Positions 47,350 through 57,690 of a stretch of DNA of 64,000 nt are shown piece by piece; position 1 is the first letter of the stretch; every line of letters begins with the position of its first letter. The position numbers were made by a program, and so were the translations under genes. The stretch is taken from contig NZ_CP058649.1 in assembly GCF_018141445.1 (NCBI RefSeq), positions 4,173,001-4,237,000 on the forward strand, in the 5' to 3' direction. This DNA comes from Vallitalea pronyensis (GTDB lineage: Bacteria; Bacillota; Clostridia; Lachnospirales; Vallitaleaceae). The notes under the pieces were generated by a model, which was given only the letters and a program-made list of their open reading frames with translations, searched no databases and had not been told where the DNA came from.

Positions 47350-48330
47350 TTAAATACCATCTTTTAGTTTTATAGGAAAATATCGTTGCATTTGTTTATA
47401 GCCAAGTCCTTTTTCTATGTCTTGATAGGCAGCATCTCTTCCATCTTCATATATATAAGGCATGTTAAACATAATATTGCGGTTTTTGTCAAACTCAAAA
47501 TTTGTGTTTTCAATCCATTGACCAACTTTATGTTCAACTTTATGTATGCTCTCGTTATCTTCATCAATACTGACTGCCATGGCATATAAGCCTCCGGGAA
47601 AATCGTATAATTTAAAAGGACTTACATCGTCATTGGTCACACCATCTTTAACGGCACATATCCATTCAGCTTTGTCATTTTTAGTAATCAAGAAATCGAC
47701 ACAATCGAAAATCACAGGCTTATACAAATGATAATACTGCCATAGTTGGTACATATATCCGCCTTCTTTAAACATGTCTTCAAAGGGTTGGTCACCACAG
47801 GTTACTGCTTTGAATTGGGGTATACTAACGACCATTATATCAGGGATTTTCTTATCTAATTTTTCCGTTATTTCAATTAAACGGTTTATATTGGAAGGCT
47901 TGCCAATATATTCAGTGTTGACCAAATGTGTTTCAATGTCTTTGGCTTTGTTGTACAGCAGTTTTATGTCGGTATTTTCTGCAAAGTTCACTTTTTCTAA
48001 TTCTCTTATAAAATCCAGCACGATTTCTTTCAACTCGTGTAGAAGCGAAACTTCATTGTCTATACTCTGTACTTTTTTACCCAACACTTCTAATACTACA
48101 TCGGAACCCGAAGTGTTGAAAACACGTTGAATGTCTTTTATGCTAATATTCAGCTTACGTAAAATGAGTATTTGTTCAAGCCGTATAATAGCATTCTCGT
48201 CGTACATTCTATATGCGTAATCATCACTTCGGGTGCTGGTCAGCAATCCCATGTCTTCATAATAACGTAGTGTACGGGCAGTAATATCATATTTGCTTGA
48301 CACATCTTTGATTTTGATTAGGTTGTTCAT
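47350..48330 (-). CDS. MerR-family regulator with C-terminal effector-binding domain
   Basis: The N-terminus is a MerR helix-turn-helix: IKDVSSKYDITARTLRYYED, then GLLTSTRSDDYAYRMYDENA. A coiled-coil helix spans about residues 80-130. The C-terminal 170 residues resemble a GyrI/BmrR-type small-molecule binding domain (MVVSIPQFKAVTCG; FPGGLYAMAVSID). No metal-binding cysteines are placed as in metal sensors. It probably senses a hydrophobic or cationic compound and regulates itself. Target genes are not obvious. Confidence 0.88.
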   Translation of the reverse strand: MNNLIKIKDVSSKYDITARTLRYYEDMGLLTSTRSDDYAYRMYDENAIIRLEQILILRKLNISIKDIQRVFNTSGSDVVLEVLGKKVQSIDNEVSLLHELKEIVLDFIRELEKVNFAENTDIKLLYNKAKDIETHLVNTEYIGKPSNINRLIEITEKLDKKIPDIMVVSIPQFKAVTCGDQPFEDMFKEGGYMYQLWQYYHLYKPVIFDCVDFLITKNDKAEWICAVKDGVTNDDVSPFKLYDFPGGLYAMAVSIDEDNESIHKVEHKVGQWIENTNFEFDKNRNIMFNMPYIYEDGRDAAYQDIEKGLGYKQMQRYFPIKLKDGI

Positions 48331-48471
48331 TTGTCTCGTCCTCTTTTCTTGATTACATGATGCATTTTAGTTTAAAGTATTCCCTAAAGGAAGAGTCAAG
48401 ATGGTAATGCCATTTTTTATGGAAAAAATATAATGTATGTCTGCTAATTTAACAACTCTAATATTTTACAT

Positions 48472-51126
48472 TTATTTCTTTGCAAACTTGGCTAATTCTC
48501 CGGTGACGACTGGAATGATACCTAATCCTACGGCTACGGCTAATTGATTGATGCCTATGGTGTAAGTGCTGAATATGGGTTGTAATAGGGGTACATACAC
48601 CACAATAAACATCAAGAGGATTGCAATGAGTACGGAATAGTTTAAGTACCTATTGCCTAGGAAATTCATCCTAAAAATGGAGATGGTTTCTGAACGAGCT
48701 GAGTAGGCACGAAGCATTTCACCAATAATCAGTGTGATAAAACAAAATGTTCGGGCAATGGTCAGTTGCGTATCGCTGTCCACATCACCTGCAAGGGCAA
48801 ATCCTAACTGATACGATACCAGTACAGCAATGGTAAGTCCTATACTTTGAAAAGCCAATGCAATGCTCATGAAGCGGTCCACAATGGGTTCTTTTGGGTC
48901 TCTTGGTTTATCATTCATGATGTCTTCTTCACCTTGTTCAAGACCCAATGCAAAGGCTGGGAATGAATCGGTGATCAGGTTAACCCATAAGAGCTGAATG
49001 GGTACCAAGGGTACAGCCCAACCGGATAACATGGCAATGAAAATGATTAAAATCTCTCCGATGTTACAGGATAATAAGAAGCCCACGAACTTACGGATAT
49101 TGCTATAGATGATTCTGCCTTCCTTAACAGCGTCCACAATGCTTGCGAAATTATCGTCTGTAAGAATCATATCCGCTGCTTCTTTGGAGACATCTGTTCC
49201 TGTAATACCCATGGCGATACCAATATCTGCTTTTTTGAGGGCTGGAGCGTCGTTGACACCATCTCCCGTCATCGCAGCAATGTCGCCATTGGCTTTTATG
49301 GAATCCACTATCCTCACTTTATGTTCAGGTGAAACCCTTGCAAAAACGTTGATTTCTTTTACTTTTTCTTTAAAATCTTCGTCCTCATAATCGTTAATAT
49401 AACTGCCTTCCATGGCTTGATTGTCATGGTCAATAATGCCCAATTCTTTGGCAATGGCACTTCCTGTGGTTATATGGTCACCTGTTATCATGACCACGCG
49501 TATTCCTGCTTTTTTACATAGCTTTACAGCTTCTTTTGCTTCTTCACGAGGAGGATCAATCATTCCTGTTAAGCCAACAAATGTTAAGTCCTGCTCTTCC
49601 TGTTGTAACTGAGCATTTTCATCCACTTCTTTATAGGCATAACCTAGAACTCTAAGAGCATTCTTGGCAAAGTTTTCATTCTCTTTACTGATATTTTGCT
49701 TCATCGCATCTGTAAGGGGCTCTCGTACACCATTAATCATGATGTGGGTACATCTGGATAGAGTAACGTCAGGGGCACCTTTTGTAAACATGGTGTGCTG
49801 TCCATCAATGACATGGAGTGTGGACATTAACTTACGGTCAGAATCAAAGGGAAATTCTTGCAGCCTTGGGTACTCTACACTGAGTTTATCTTGATCGTAG
49901 CCCACTTTTGCGCCCATAACGATAAGTGCACCTTCCGTTGGGTCACCAATGATCTCCTGGTCTTTTAACCTTGAATCATTACATAATACACTTGTCATTA
50001 ACATTTTATCTAATGATGCGATATCTTTATCAGGTCCTTTTATGGTACCTTCTGTTTTATACCCTGTTCCCGTCACATCCCAATGATCTGTGCCATCAAA
50101 TACTTTCACAACCGTCATTTTATTTTGGGTGAGTGTACCTGTTTTATCTGTACAGATAACGGTGGTGCTTCCCAATGTTTCTACAGCACCTAAGCGTTTC
50201 ATAATAGCATGCCGTTTAATCATTTTCTGCATCCCCATAGCAAGAACCACTGTTACCACAGCGGGTAATCCCTCAGGTATTGCAGCAACCGCTAAGCTGA
50301 CAGAGGTCATCAACACTTCTAACAAAGGTTCGTCTCGAAGAAGACCAAGAATAAAAATCAACACACACACAGCAATACAAACAATCCCTAGCATTTTACC
50401 AAAACTGTCTAATTTCTTTTGTAATGGCGTTACTTCTGTTCCTGCTTCATTGAGCATGCTGGCTATTTTACCAATCTCTGTATCCATTCCTGTACCTACG
50501 ACAATACCTTTACCTCGACCATATGTAACGATTGTACTCATGTAGGCACTATTTTCCCTATCCGCTATATGTGTTAATTCCTCTAAAACACGTTTTGCAT
50601 CTTTTTCAACAGCCACGGATTCACCTGTAAAGGCTGATTCATCAATTTTTAGATTCACACTTTCCACTAAGCGCAGGTCTGCTGGTACATAATCCCCTGC
50701 TTCAAGTATGACCACGTCACCTGGAACTAATGCTTTTGAATCAACAATGGTTATTTTGCCGTCACGGACAACTTTGGCCTTTGGAGCTGCCATTTCTTTT
50801 AGTGCATTCAATGCATTGTTGGCTTTATTTTCTTGAACAATGCCAAGAACTGCATTGAGTATAACAATACCAAGAATAACAATACCATCCACCACTTCCC
50901 CTATAGAAATGGACAATACACTAGCTGCTATCAAAATAATGACAATAAAACTTTTAAACTGTTCAATAATCATCTGTAACATAGAAGGACCTTTATTTTC
51001 TTTTAAACTGTTAGGACCGTATTTATTAAGATTTTCATCTACTTGGGGGCCTTTAAGACCGCCTTCTATGTCCACATTTAATGCCTTTGCTGCATCCCCT
51101 GCATCCATGGAATAATATTTTTTCAC
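48472..51126 (-). CDS. Ca2+-type P-type ATPase (SERCA/PMCA-like, P2)
   Basis: The 884-residue pump has the N-terminal cation ATPase domain (DAAKALNVDIEGGLKGPQ), the actuator TGES (DESAFTGESVAVEKD), and the phosphorylation site ICTDKTGTLTQNKM. The hinge is MITGDHITTG and GDGVNDAPALKKADIG. Membrane motifs AAIPEGLPAVVT (M4) and LWVNLITDSFPAFALG (M6) supply calcium-binding residues. It exports Ca2+ or a similar cation using ATP. Start is GTG at 51126 with GGAGG upstream. Confidence 0.94.
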   Translation of the reverse strand: MKKYYSMDAGDAAKALNVDIEGGLKGPQVDENLNKYGPNSLKENKGPSMLQMIIEQFKSFIVIILIAASVLSISIGEVVDGIVILGIVILNAVLGIVQENKANNALNALKEMAAPKAKVVRDGKITIVDSKALVPGDVVILEAGDYVPADLRLVESVNLKIDESAFTGESVAVEKDAKRVLEELTHIADRENSAYMSTIVTYGRGKGIVVGTGMDTEIGKIASMLNEAGTEVTPLQKKLDSFGKMLGIVCIAVCVLIFILGLLRDEPLLEVLMTSVSLAVAAIPEGLPAVVTVVLAMGMQKMIKRHAIMKRLGAVETLGSTTVICTDKTGTLTQNKMTVVKVFDGTDHWDVTGTGYKTEGTIKGPDKDIASLDKMLMTSVLCNDSRLKDQEIIGDPTEGALIVMGAKVGYDQDKLSVEYPRLQEFPFDSDRKLMSTLHVIDGQHTMFTKGAPDVTLSRCTHIMINGVREPLTDAMKQNISKENENFAKNALRVLGYAYKEVDENAQLQQEEQDLTFVGLTGMIDPPREEAKEAVKLCKKAGIRVVMITGDHITTGSAIAKELGIIDHDNQAMEGSYINDYEDEDFKEKVKEINVFARVSPEHKVRIVDSIKANGDIAAMTGDGVNDAPALKKADIGIAMGITGTDVSKEAADMILTDDNFASIVDAVKEGRIIYSNIRKFVGFLLSCNIGEILIIFIAMLSGWAVPLVPIQLLWVNLITDSFPAFALGLEQGEEDIMNDKPRDPKEPIVDRFMSIALAFQSIGLTIAVLVSYQLGFALAGDVDSDTQLTIARTFCFITLIIGEMLRAYSARSETISIFRMNFLGNRYLNYSVLIAILLMFIVVYVPLLQPIFSTYTIGINQLAVAVGLGIIPVVTGELAKFAKK

Positions 51127-51360
51127 ACTATATCCTCCTATCTATTTCTGTTTCATTCTACACACTTCTGAATGATGTTAAACATTTTAAGTGAGTCTCT
51201 ATACGATAATACCAAATAATCCCACAAAAATAAAGCCGTTTTGTCAAAATATCTTCTAACATTATTCTGTTCAAGGCCAATGAAAATTATGTACGTTTCC
51301 TATCATCCCTTTGCTATACAAAAGTCATGAGCCCCCTCTTTCAATACAATTCTCCATAGG

Positions 51361-51398
51361 ATAAAACAACCGTATTAAGCTGTTACACTCAATACGGT
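51361..51398 (-). terminator. Terminator of the DUF3892 gene
   Basis: ACCGTATT (51369-51376) pairs with AATACGGT (51391-51398); on the minus strand TGTTTTAT follows. It lies about 20 bp past the stop at 51418. Confidence 0.8.
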
Positions 51399-51417
51399 TT
51401 CATGGTTCTTTTTAGAT

Positions 51418-51645
51418 TTAGAATAATGGTAAGTTATCTAAGTTATTATCCTCTTTACCATCTGGGTCTGCTCGAAGAAATTCAATGCCATTTTTTGCTT
51501 TCCCTACGTTAACGCCTTCTATTTGTTCTTCTCTTGTCATACGAATAGCGTCATCAATGGGATAGGCATTACCATCATTGAGCATCACATCTGTTATTTT
51601 ACCTTCACCATTTTTTCTTACTTTTGTAATTCTAGCTTTTTCCAT
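51418..51645 (-). CDS. DUF3892-family small protein
   Basis: The 75-residue protein, MEKARITKVRKNGEGKITDV onward, matches the pattern of DUF3892: a short beta-rich domain with ITDVMLNDGNAYPIDDAIRM and VGKAKNGIEFLRADPDG. Its function is not known. I start at 51645 because AGGAGG lies seven bases upstream, rather than 21 codons earlier. The acidic tail (EDNNLDNLPLF) follows the domain. It is alone with its own terminator. Confidence 0.75.
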   Translation of the reverse strand: MEKARITKVRKNGEGKITDVMLNDGNAYPIDDAIRMTREEQIEGVNVGKAKNGIEFLRADPDGKEDNNLDNLPLF

Positions 51646-52016
51646 TATATGCCTCCTTGATTCATAAGTTATAGTAATATCTTTTGCATATATTGGAAAA
51701 ATATGCACGGATTGAAGAAATCTTCAAACAAAGCAGAAATCAGAATCTTGTACAAATATTCTTTCAAACCAATAAAGGTTCTTGTCATTAATGAATAAGT
51801 CACATTGGCAACATTTGTTATATATGCATGTTTATCCTCTCTAATTTTGTGTAGATATGATAAACATGTACCAAGTAAATAAATGGCAACCTTATATATT
51901 TTTGGTTAATATGTAAATCTTCTACTTTATTTTTAGAGCATGTTCCACTATAATGAATGAAGGGATTGAAACATGTTTTATACACATCTCTATTATCGAA
52001 AGTGGGTGAGAAATCA
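51646..52016. other. Non-coding stretch between DUF3892 and the second MarR gene
   Basis: No gene is supported. A TATAAT box at 51949-51954 could drive the MarR gene at 52017, but its -35 is weak. The rest is AT-rich with no repeat or hairpin I can support. Confidence 0.4.
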
Positions 52017-52442
52017 ATGTTCGATATTGAAGATTGTGTAGGCTTTCAAATAAGTAACGCTGCAAAAGTAGTGGAAGAGCATGTGAATAATAAAATGATG
52101 TCACTAGGTATTACACGCGTTCAATGGATAGCACTTTATTATATTGGTTTAGAAAAATCCATTAATCAAAGTTGTCTAGCCAAAAAAATGCGCATCAAAA
52201 GTTCAACAGCTGCACGCTTAATTGACAGAATGGAACAACATCATTATGTTAAAAGAGTTAAGAATACTAGTGATAAAAGGATCATACATCTTCAAATAAC
52301 CAAAAAAGGTCGCATGCTAAGGGAACATCTTCAGGGCATAGCACAAATGACCACCGATGAACTGAATAACAAAATTCCCGTAGAAGATTATATGACGTTT
52401 ATTAACATTTTAAAAAACATCATAGACAGTACATATTATTAA
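52017..52442 (+). CDS. MarR-family regulator
   Basis: The 141-residue protein has a MarR winged helix: NQSCLAKKMRIKSSTAARLI, then DRMEQHHYVKRVKNTSDKRI with the DKR wing. I start at ATG 52017 (GGTGAG upstream); an upstream start 20 codons earlier is less likely. It converges on the ornithine racemase gene and is separated by a hairpin terminator. No target is evident; control of the ornithine genes is possible but unsupported. Confidence 0.85.
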   Translation: MFDIEDCVGFQISNAAKVVEEHVNNKMMSLGITRVQWIALYYIGLEKSINQSCLAKKMRIKSSTAARLIDRMEQHHYVKRVKNTSDKRIIHLQITKKGRMLREHLQGIAQMTTDELNNKIPVEDYMTFINILKNIIDSTYY

Positions 52443-52519
52443 TAGGACTTTGAAACCTATACAAAACACTACATAGGGCTTAGCCCACAGTTGCAAGTTG
52501 TTGAACCGTACATATGACT

Positions 52520-52572
52520 ATAGGGGCTATCTTATCAAATCATGCATCATGTTTGATAAGACAGCCCCCTAT
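52520..52572. terminator. Bidirectional hairpin between marR and ornithine racemase genes
   Basis: Twenty-base arms (52520-52539 and 52552-52572) pair with one bulge and one mismatch around a CATGCATCATG loop. It sits between convergent genes and is followed by T-rich DNA on the plus side. The right arm reads AGGGGGCTGTCTTATCAAA on the minus strand, like the ends of the MITE at 11257-11473. Confidence 0.75.
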
Positions 52573-52574
52573 TT

Positions 52575-53648
52575 CTATTCATTACTCACATACACTTTAT
52601 TGATATACGCTGATGTAAACAAACTTAAAACACTGCCATATGAAACAGAAAAACTGATAATATCACCTACTTGGTACTTCTTACTGGCATCTGTTACATC
52701 CAGTATCATGTAATCACTGCTGCCACCAAGAATCTTAATGTCTTGATCTAAAGGACGGATATCATCTGGATTCACATCTTGTTTCCCGATAGCACATATG
52801 GCTTTCTGACGCATACCATGGTCTTCAAACGTTGGCACATGACCAAAAGCATCCATACCAATAACACCAATAGGGACGGAAGGCTTTTCTTGCAGTTCTA
52901 CGATTTCACATTGTAAGATCATAGTATCTTGTGACGTGCCCTTAATCTTAAGTCCAAATGCAGTTTCTCTTCCTAGTACAATGGATTCACCTAATCTTAA
53001 TTGATTAATGCCTTCAGGTATCTTACCTGATTCCAATAAATAGATACTACTGGAATTACCACCTGATACAACCTTCAAAGGTATGTTGTATGTCTTCTCA
53101 ATATATGATCTAATGGCCAAGAGCCTTTCCAGATTATCTTTATCTGGTAAAATACCACCGTAGCATGTAAGATTTGTTCCTATACCGATTAAATCGATAT
53201 ACTCCATGGAAATAACAGACTCTACCGTTCGAATTAATGTCTCCTCATCAAAAATACCTTCTCGAAGATCACCTAAATCCACCATAAGTATAATCTGATG
53301 GCGCTTTTGCTTTTTAGCAGCTTCTTCTGATAAAGCTCGAATGATACGAAGTTCAGAATTAAGGGTAATGTCCACATGTTCAATAATGGCTTCAACCTGA
53401 CTAAGCATGGGTAAACGTAATAAGAGCTTAGGTAAATCATAAGATTTCAGTTTTATTAAATTTTCTATCCTTGAATCACCGATTATGCTAATACCACCAG
53501 CAATCATTTGTTCGACGATTTCTTTTTCTGCACAAAACACTTTTGTGACGCCCACCACATCAATATGATGTCTATGACACATATCCACGATGGTTTGTGT
53601 ATTGCTTCTAATCTTATTTAAATCTATTTCTATTCTTGGATAACGCAT
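52575..53648 (-). CDS. orr: Ornithine racemase (PLP, alanine racemase-like fold)
   Basis: The 357-residue protein starts MRYPRIEIDLNKIRSNTQTI; the PLP lysine is likely K36 in VVGVTKVFCAEKE. GIGTNLTCYGGILPDK and QLRLGESIVLG are typical of the clostridial ornithine racemase group. It turns L-ornithine into D-ornithine, the substrate of OraSE. It is the last gene of the ornithine operon, 50 bp after the MutL-like gene. I start at 53648; an ATG one codon upstream is too close to the GGAGG. Confidence 0.9.
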   Translation of the reverse strand: MRYPRIEIDLNKIRSNTQTIVDMCHRHHIDVVGVTKVFCAEKEIVEQMIAGGISIIGDSRIENLIKLKSYDLPKLLLRLPMLSQVEAIIEHVDITLNSELRIIRALSEEAAKKQKRHQIILMVDLGDLREGIFDEETLIRTVESVISMEYIDLIGIGTNLTCYGGILPDKDNLERLLAIRSYIEKTYNIPLKVVSGGNSSSIYLLESGKIPEGINQLRLGESIVLGRETAFGLKIKGTSQDTMILQCEIVELQEKPSVPIGVIGMDAFGHVPTFEDHGMRQKAICAIGKQDVNPDDIRPLDQDIKILGGSSDYMILDVTDASKKYQVGDIISFSVSYGSVLSLFTSAYINKVYVSNE

Positions 53649-53698
53649 CATAACCTCCCATCATAACATGACTACTAAGCTTTGATTAATGGAGCCAT

Positions 53699-55069
53699 TC
53701 ATCCTATCATATCTATACTCTGTAATAATAACGTCAACGCTTCTTGTGGGTACTTTTTTGACATAACACCTAAAGAAGCCATAATGTATAAACGGTCAAC
53801 TAAAATCTGAACATCTTGAGAAGGCAATAACTCATCGCCCTTACCTTTCAGCATGTTTTGTAGTATCTCAACGCCTTCTAATCGCGTTAGAGCACCGCCT
53901 GTACCTATCACATATTTTACATTGGTTAAATCCTTACCTTCTGCAATGGCTTTTTTACCACTGGGACCATAGAGATAGCGTATTTTCCCTGCATGCCTTT
54001 TAATGGCAGTGGTACTGGCCTCCAACGTTAAGTGTCGAATAAGTGCTCTCTCAAGGTCGGTTTCTGGTATCGGTTTGTAATGGGCTATCAGACCATCCAA
54101 AGCATCTTGAGATATCTTCATCCTCCGCTCCAACTCATCTCGGGATACAAGATTAATAACATTGTGCACGTTGACATAAACACCCAAATCGCCTTCTACG
54201 GTACGTTTAGCCATGGGTTCTGGGTGAATAAGAATCCGAGCAATTTCCTCGCTGCCTAATGTAACTGAATGCACATCTGTGGTAGCACCTCCAACATCCA
54301 CCACCACCAAGTCACCAATGGCTTGTTCCAATAACTGAGTAGCTTTCATGACAGCTCCTGGGGTAGGCATAATGCTTGCATTAACTAATTCCCGTACTTT
54401 TTCCATACCAGGTGCTTTGGTGATATGTTCTTCAAAGACCTCTTGAATCTTGCGTCTTGTGGGCACCACATTAAGCATATCAATCTTAGGGTATACATTA
54501 TCGACGATATATACCTGACGCTTTGTCTCTTCAAAAATGAGTTCAATCTCTTCCTTATTCTGACAGTTTCCAGCATAGATAACCGGCGTATCCTTCAAAG
54601 CTTCTTGCTGAACCAGTAGCTCTGCATTATAGAGAGCTGTGTCCCGTTCACCATAATCCACACCACCAGCCAGCAAAATAATGTTAGGTTCTATTTCTCG
54701 AATACGCTTTAGGTCAGTCCGCCTTAATTTACCAGAGGTAATGAATTTGATATTGGCGCCAGCCCCTAGAGCCGCTTCTTTTGCCGCTTTAACCGTCATA
54801 TCGTGAACCAAACCATGAACGGTCATTTTCAAACCGCCTGCTGCACTACTGGTGGCATAAAAAGCATCATATTCCAGCTGTTCTGTTTTAAGTTTTTGTC
54901 GAAGGTCATCAAAGGCTCTTTTTAAACCAACAGTTACATCCCCCTGAGTAACTGTTGTATAAGATTGCCCTTGACCGACAAAGCGGGGCTCTTTTGTCCC
55001 CATTCCCATAAAAGCATTAACAACGGTTGTTGTGCTACCTATCTCTGCTGAAATAATATCCACTTTCAT
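53699..55069 (-). CDS. GlmL/MutL-type ATPase associated with B12-dependent aminomutase
   Basis: The 456-residue protein has an ASKHA-type nucleotide fold: IISAEIGSTTTVVNAFMGMG (phosphate 1), GDLVVVDVGGATTDVHSVTL (phosphate 2) and VKYVIGTGGALTRLEG (adenosine motif). GlmL/MutL proteins sit beside B12 mutases such as glutamate mutase and OraE and are thought to act in reactivation or assembly. It lies 36 bp after oraE and before orr, the standard place in clostridial ornithine clusters. Confidence 0.9.
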   Translation of the reverse strand: MKVDIISAEIGSTTTVVNAFMGMGTKEPRFVGQGQSYTTVTQGDVTVGLKRAFDDLRQKLKTEQLEYDAFYATSSAAGGLKMTVHGLVHDMTVKAAKEAALGAGANIKFITSGKLRRTDLKRIREIEPNIILLAGGVDYGERDTALYNAELLVQQEALKDTPVIYAGNCQNKEEIELIFEETKRQVYIVDNVYPKIDMLNVVPTRRKIQEVFEEHITKAPGMEKVRELVNASIMPTPGAVMKATQLLEQAIGDLVVVDVGGATTDVHSVTLGSEEIARILIHPEPMAKRTVEGDLGVYVNVHNVINLVSRDELERRMKISQDALDGLIAHYKPIPETDLERALIRHLTLEASTTAIKRHAGKIRYLYGPSGKKAIAEGKDLTNVKYVIGTGGALTRLEGVEILQNMLKGKGDELLPSQDVQILVDRLYIMASLGVMSKKYPQEALTLLLQSIDMIG

Positions 55070-55105
55070 CCATTCATTACCTCCCTTCTATAGGCTATAA
55101 CACCA

Positions 55106-57307
55106 CTATTTTTTATAATGCTTTACCATAAATGTAGCCACATCAACACCCTTGGTACCTCTGCCAAAACCTGCATCCATACCATGCTTCACTGCCAGTT
55201 CTGGCGTTACCTGTGTGCCGCCGCAGATCAGAATAATATCATCACGGATACCTTTTTCCACACAATAATCATGAATCTTTTTCATGTTTTTGTAATGGAC
55301 CTCATCATGGCTGATAATGGTTGATGCTAATATGGCATCTGCATTTAGCTCAATGGCTGCATCCACTATTTTTGCAACGGGTACAGATGTGCCCAGATAA
55401 TGACACTCGATGCCATACTTCTCTATACCACCATGCTTAATATCCAAGATCTCACGAAGACCTACTGAATGTTCATCTTCACCGATGGTTCCAGCAACAA
55501 TCTTCAGAGGATGCTCTTTAACAAATCCTCGAATTTCCTCGTCATCCATCATTACAGGCTTAGGTGGTATAACAAGGTCATTCACATCGATACTAAAGGG
55601 CACTTTGCCTTTGATTTCAACACGTGTGCCTTCTGCTTGCTGCATGACTTCCTTATGAATCACTTCTACTTCTTCCAGATTCATTTTCTTGCCAAATTCC
55701 ACCGCTGCAAATTCAGCTGTACGTTCATCGGTTGGCAACATCATGGTTATAAATACGGTACCATCTGCCATCCATTCCATCTCTGGCTTGATTTTAGATG
55801 TTTCTCTGAATTCTTTTTTGGCTTCCATCCGTTTATAGACATTATCTTCTTCATCTAATTCATCAATGTATACAATCTTACTTGGGTCTTCTAATGTACA
55901 ACCGTCAATTAGGGAAGCTGGGTCATCTACGGCGTGCTCATCATATTGAGCCACATTGTTATAGCCAAAAAATGCTGTCACTGGTGCCATATAGTCCTCA
56001 TCACGGCTAAAAACAGTTCCTGCACCTATTCCACCATCCATCTTTCGAGCTATACCATCATCATTGCGCTCTGGATATTGGCCTGAATCCACAAAAAATC
56101 CAGCTTCAACTGCTTCAAAATAGCCTCCATTGTCTAGAATTTCTTCCATGAATAAGACGGCTCTTTCTTTTAGCTCTCTGATTTTCTCAGGTAGGAATCC
56201 TTCTTGTCGTTTAAGGGCAACCATGTCCATGAGACCATCCATACCAATTAAAGCCTGCTTCGCTGTGTTGGTTCCCTCTATGTTGTAGATGTGCCATGGT
56301 ACATTACGACCTTCGTCTGGTGTAATAGTAGATTGTATATCAGCACTGGTTAATTTAGAAATTAATAAATTAAGGGTATGGGTGACCGTGGCTTCTCTTG
56401 TGGATGAACCCATATACTTGGTGTTTTGCTGAGCTCTTAGCTTATACCCTTCAAACAGCTCTCTAAGGGCTATGGCATAAGGTAAATCTAACTTCATACA
56501 AGGTGCCGGAGGTGCTGTAGGTGGTACAGACGATAAACAAATATTCTCTTTCTTCATGCCGCACTTTAATGAGAAGATGGCATTGAGACCATGTTGTACC
56601 ATGAGCTCAGGCATAACTTTCCATGCTTCTATAGCGGTTGCATTGGCATTATGTGCACCGTCAATCTGCGCCATATCTGCCCATGCCATTGTCGCCTTTG
56701 CATTGGCTGCATCCACGAAAGAACGTACCATGTTAATGTTACGATAGAGCACATTGTACTGTGGGTCCTGATGGGCTCCATTCACCCCTTCTTCTGCAAA
56801 CATAACGGCGATTTCTGGCCCTGCTACACCACTGACATAAGAATGATAGTTAATGGGTCTTCCCACTTCATCTTCAATATAATCCAATGCTTTTCGCTGT
56901 GCTCTTACTTGTTTTCGTGTAATGGGTATACCCCCAATACCTTGAGGTGTGCCTTCAATTAAACCATCAAAATGACTCTGTCCTGCTGTACGAATGACCA
57001 TAAGATGGTCCGCACCATGCCATGCGGCCATACGCATACGTCGAATATCATCTTCGAATCTACCAGATGCTATCTCTGTGGTGATGACACAATCCGGTTG
57101 AGGGTCAATGTCATGAAAATAATGAGCAGCAGGTAGTGGCTCGCTCTGCTTAAGACTTGCACTGGTATCCGAATAAGTAAATGCGCCAATTTTACGTTCT
57201 TCGCCCATACCTTCCCGCCAATGCCAGCCCTTTCTGCGAGGTACATAATGCTCTAAATCCTGCAAGATATAACTTATATCCAGTTTTTCATTAGGTTTTA
57301 GTTCCAT
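55106..57307 (-). CDS. oraE: D-ornithine 4,5-aminomutase, large B12/PLP subunit
   Basis: The 733-residue protein moves the 5-amino group of D-ornithine to C4, giving 2,4-diaminopentanoate. The B12-binding motif D611-x-H613-x-x-G616 (DEHSVG) and the PLP lysine K624 (LDIKHGG) are visible. Their 11-residue spacing equals that of the characterised Clostridium sticklandii enzyme (His618/Lys629, from memory). The N-terminal TIM-barrel region includes GREGMGEERKIGAFTYSD-like motifs (HWREGMGEERK). It follows oraS by 2 bp. Confidence 0.96.
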   Translation of the reverse strand: MELKPNEKLDISYILQDLEHYVPRRKGWHWREGMGEERKIGAFTYSDTSASLKQSEPLPAAHYFHDIDPQPDCVITTEIASGRFEDDIRRMRMAAWHGADHLMVIRTAGQSHFDGLIEGTPQGIGGIPITRKQVRAQRKALDYIEDEVGRPINYHSYVSGVAGPEIAVMFAEEGVNGAHQDPQYNVLYRNINMVRSFVDAANAKATMAWADMAQIDGAHNANATAIEAWKVMPELMVQHGLNAIFSLKCGMKKENICLSSVPPTAPPAPCMKLDLPYAIALRELFEGYKLRAQQNTKYMGSSTREATVTHTLNLLISKLTSADIQSTITPDEGRNVPWHIYNIEGTNTAKQALIGMDGLMDMVALKRQEGFLPEKIRELKERAVLFMEEILDNGGYFEAVEAGFFVDSGQYPERNDDGIARKMDGGIGAGTVFSRDEDYMAPVTAFFGYNNVAQYDEHAVDDPASLIDGCTLEDPSKIVYIDELDEEDNVYKRMEAKKEFRETSKIKPEMEWMADGTVFITMMLPTDERTAEFAAVEFGKKMNLEEVEVIHKEVMQQAEGTRVEIKGKVPFSIDVNDLVIPPKPVMMDDEEIRGFVKEHPLKIVAGTIGEDEHSVGLREILDIKHGGIEKYGIECHYLGTSVPVAKIVDAAIELNADAILASTIISHDEVHYKNMKKIHDYCVEKGIRDDIILICGGTQVTPELAVKHGMDAGFGRGTKGVDVATFMVKHYKK

Positions 57308-57309
57308 GC

Positions 57310-57690
57310 CTACTTTCCTCCCTCAAATACTTGTTCTAAATGAGCCCATAGCTCTTCGTCATTATTTGCTAGTCGCATACCTGCATCTCTTATCTCAATA
57401 TCTTTATCACGAGCAGCACGGTAAACCAGATGTCCTGCTCCTTTTCCTATAAGATGGCTTCTTTTATCCATAATTGTGGAAACAATGGCTTTGGATTCAA
57501 TACTTGAAAAACCCATGCGAAGAAGAACCGATCGCTCAATGGAAGGGGACGTATTGCTTTTAGCCATGTCAATCATGGGGTCCACAATCTTACCTGCAAG
57601 CTCCCAGAATCTCTGTTCTAATGCTTCTTCTGTTAAGCTCTCCAAATGTTTTCTCCTTGATTCATAATCATCCAACCGACTCTTACCCAT
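57310..57690 (-). CDS. oraS: D-ornithine 4,5-aminomutase, small subunit
   Basis: The 126-residue helical protein (SRLDDYESRRKHLESLTEEA; SVLLRMGFSSIESKAIVS; GKGAGHLVYRAARDKDIEI) matches the OraS small subunit in length and motifs. It forms the heterodimer with OraE. Start ATG 57690 follows AGGAGG; a TTG one codon upstream is unlikely. The ATG overlaps the ortB TGA by one base (TGATG), showing coupling. Confidence 0.95.
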   Translation of the reverse strand: MGKSRLDDYESRRKHLESLTEEALEQRFWELAGKIVDPMIDMAKSNTSPSIERSVLLRMGFSSIESKAIVSTIMDKRSHLIGKGAGHLVYRAARDKDIEIRDAGMRLANNDEELWAHLEQVFEGGK

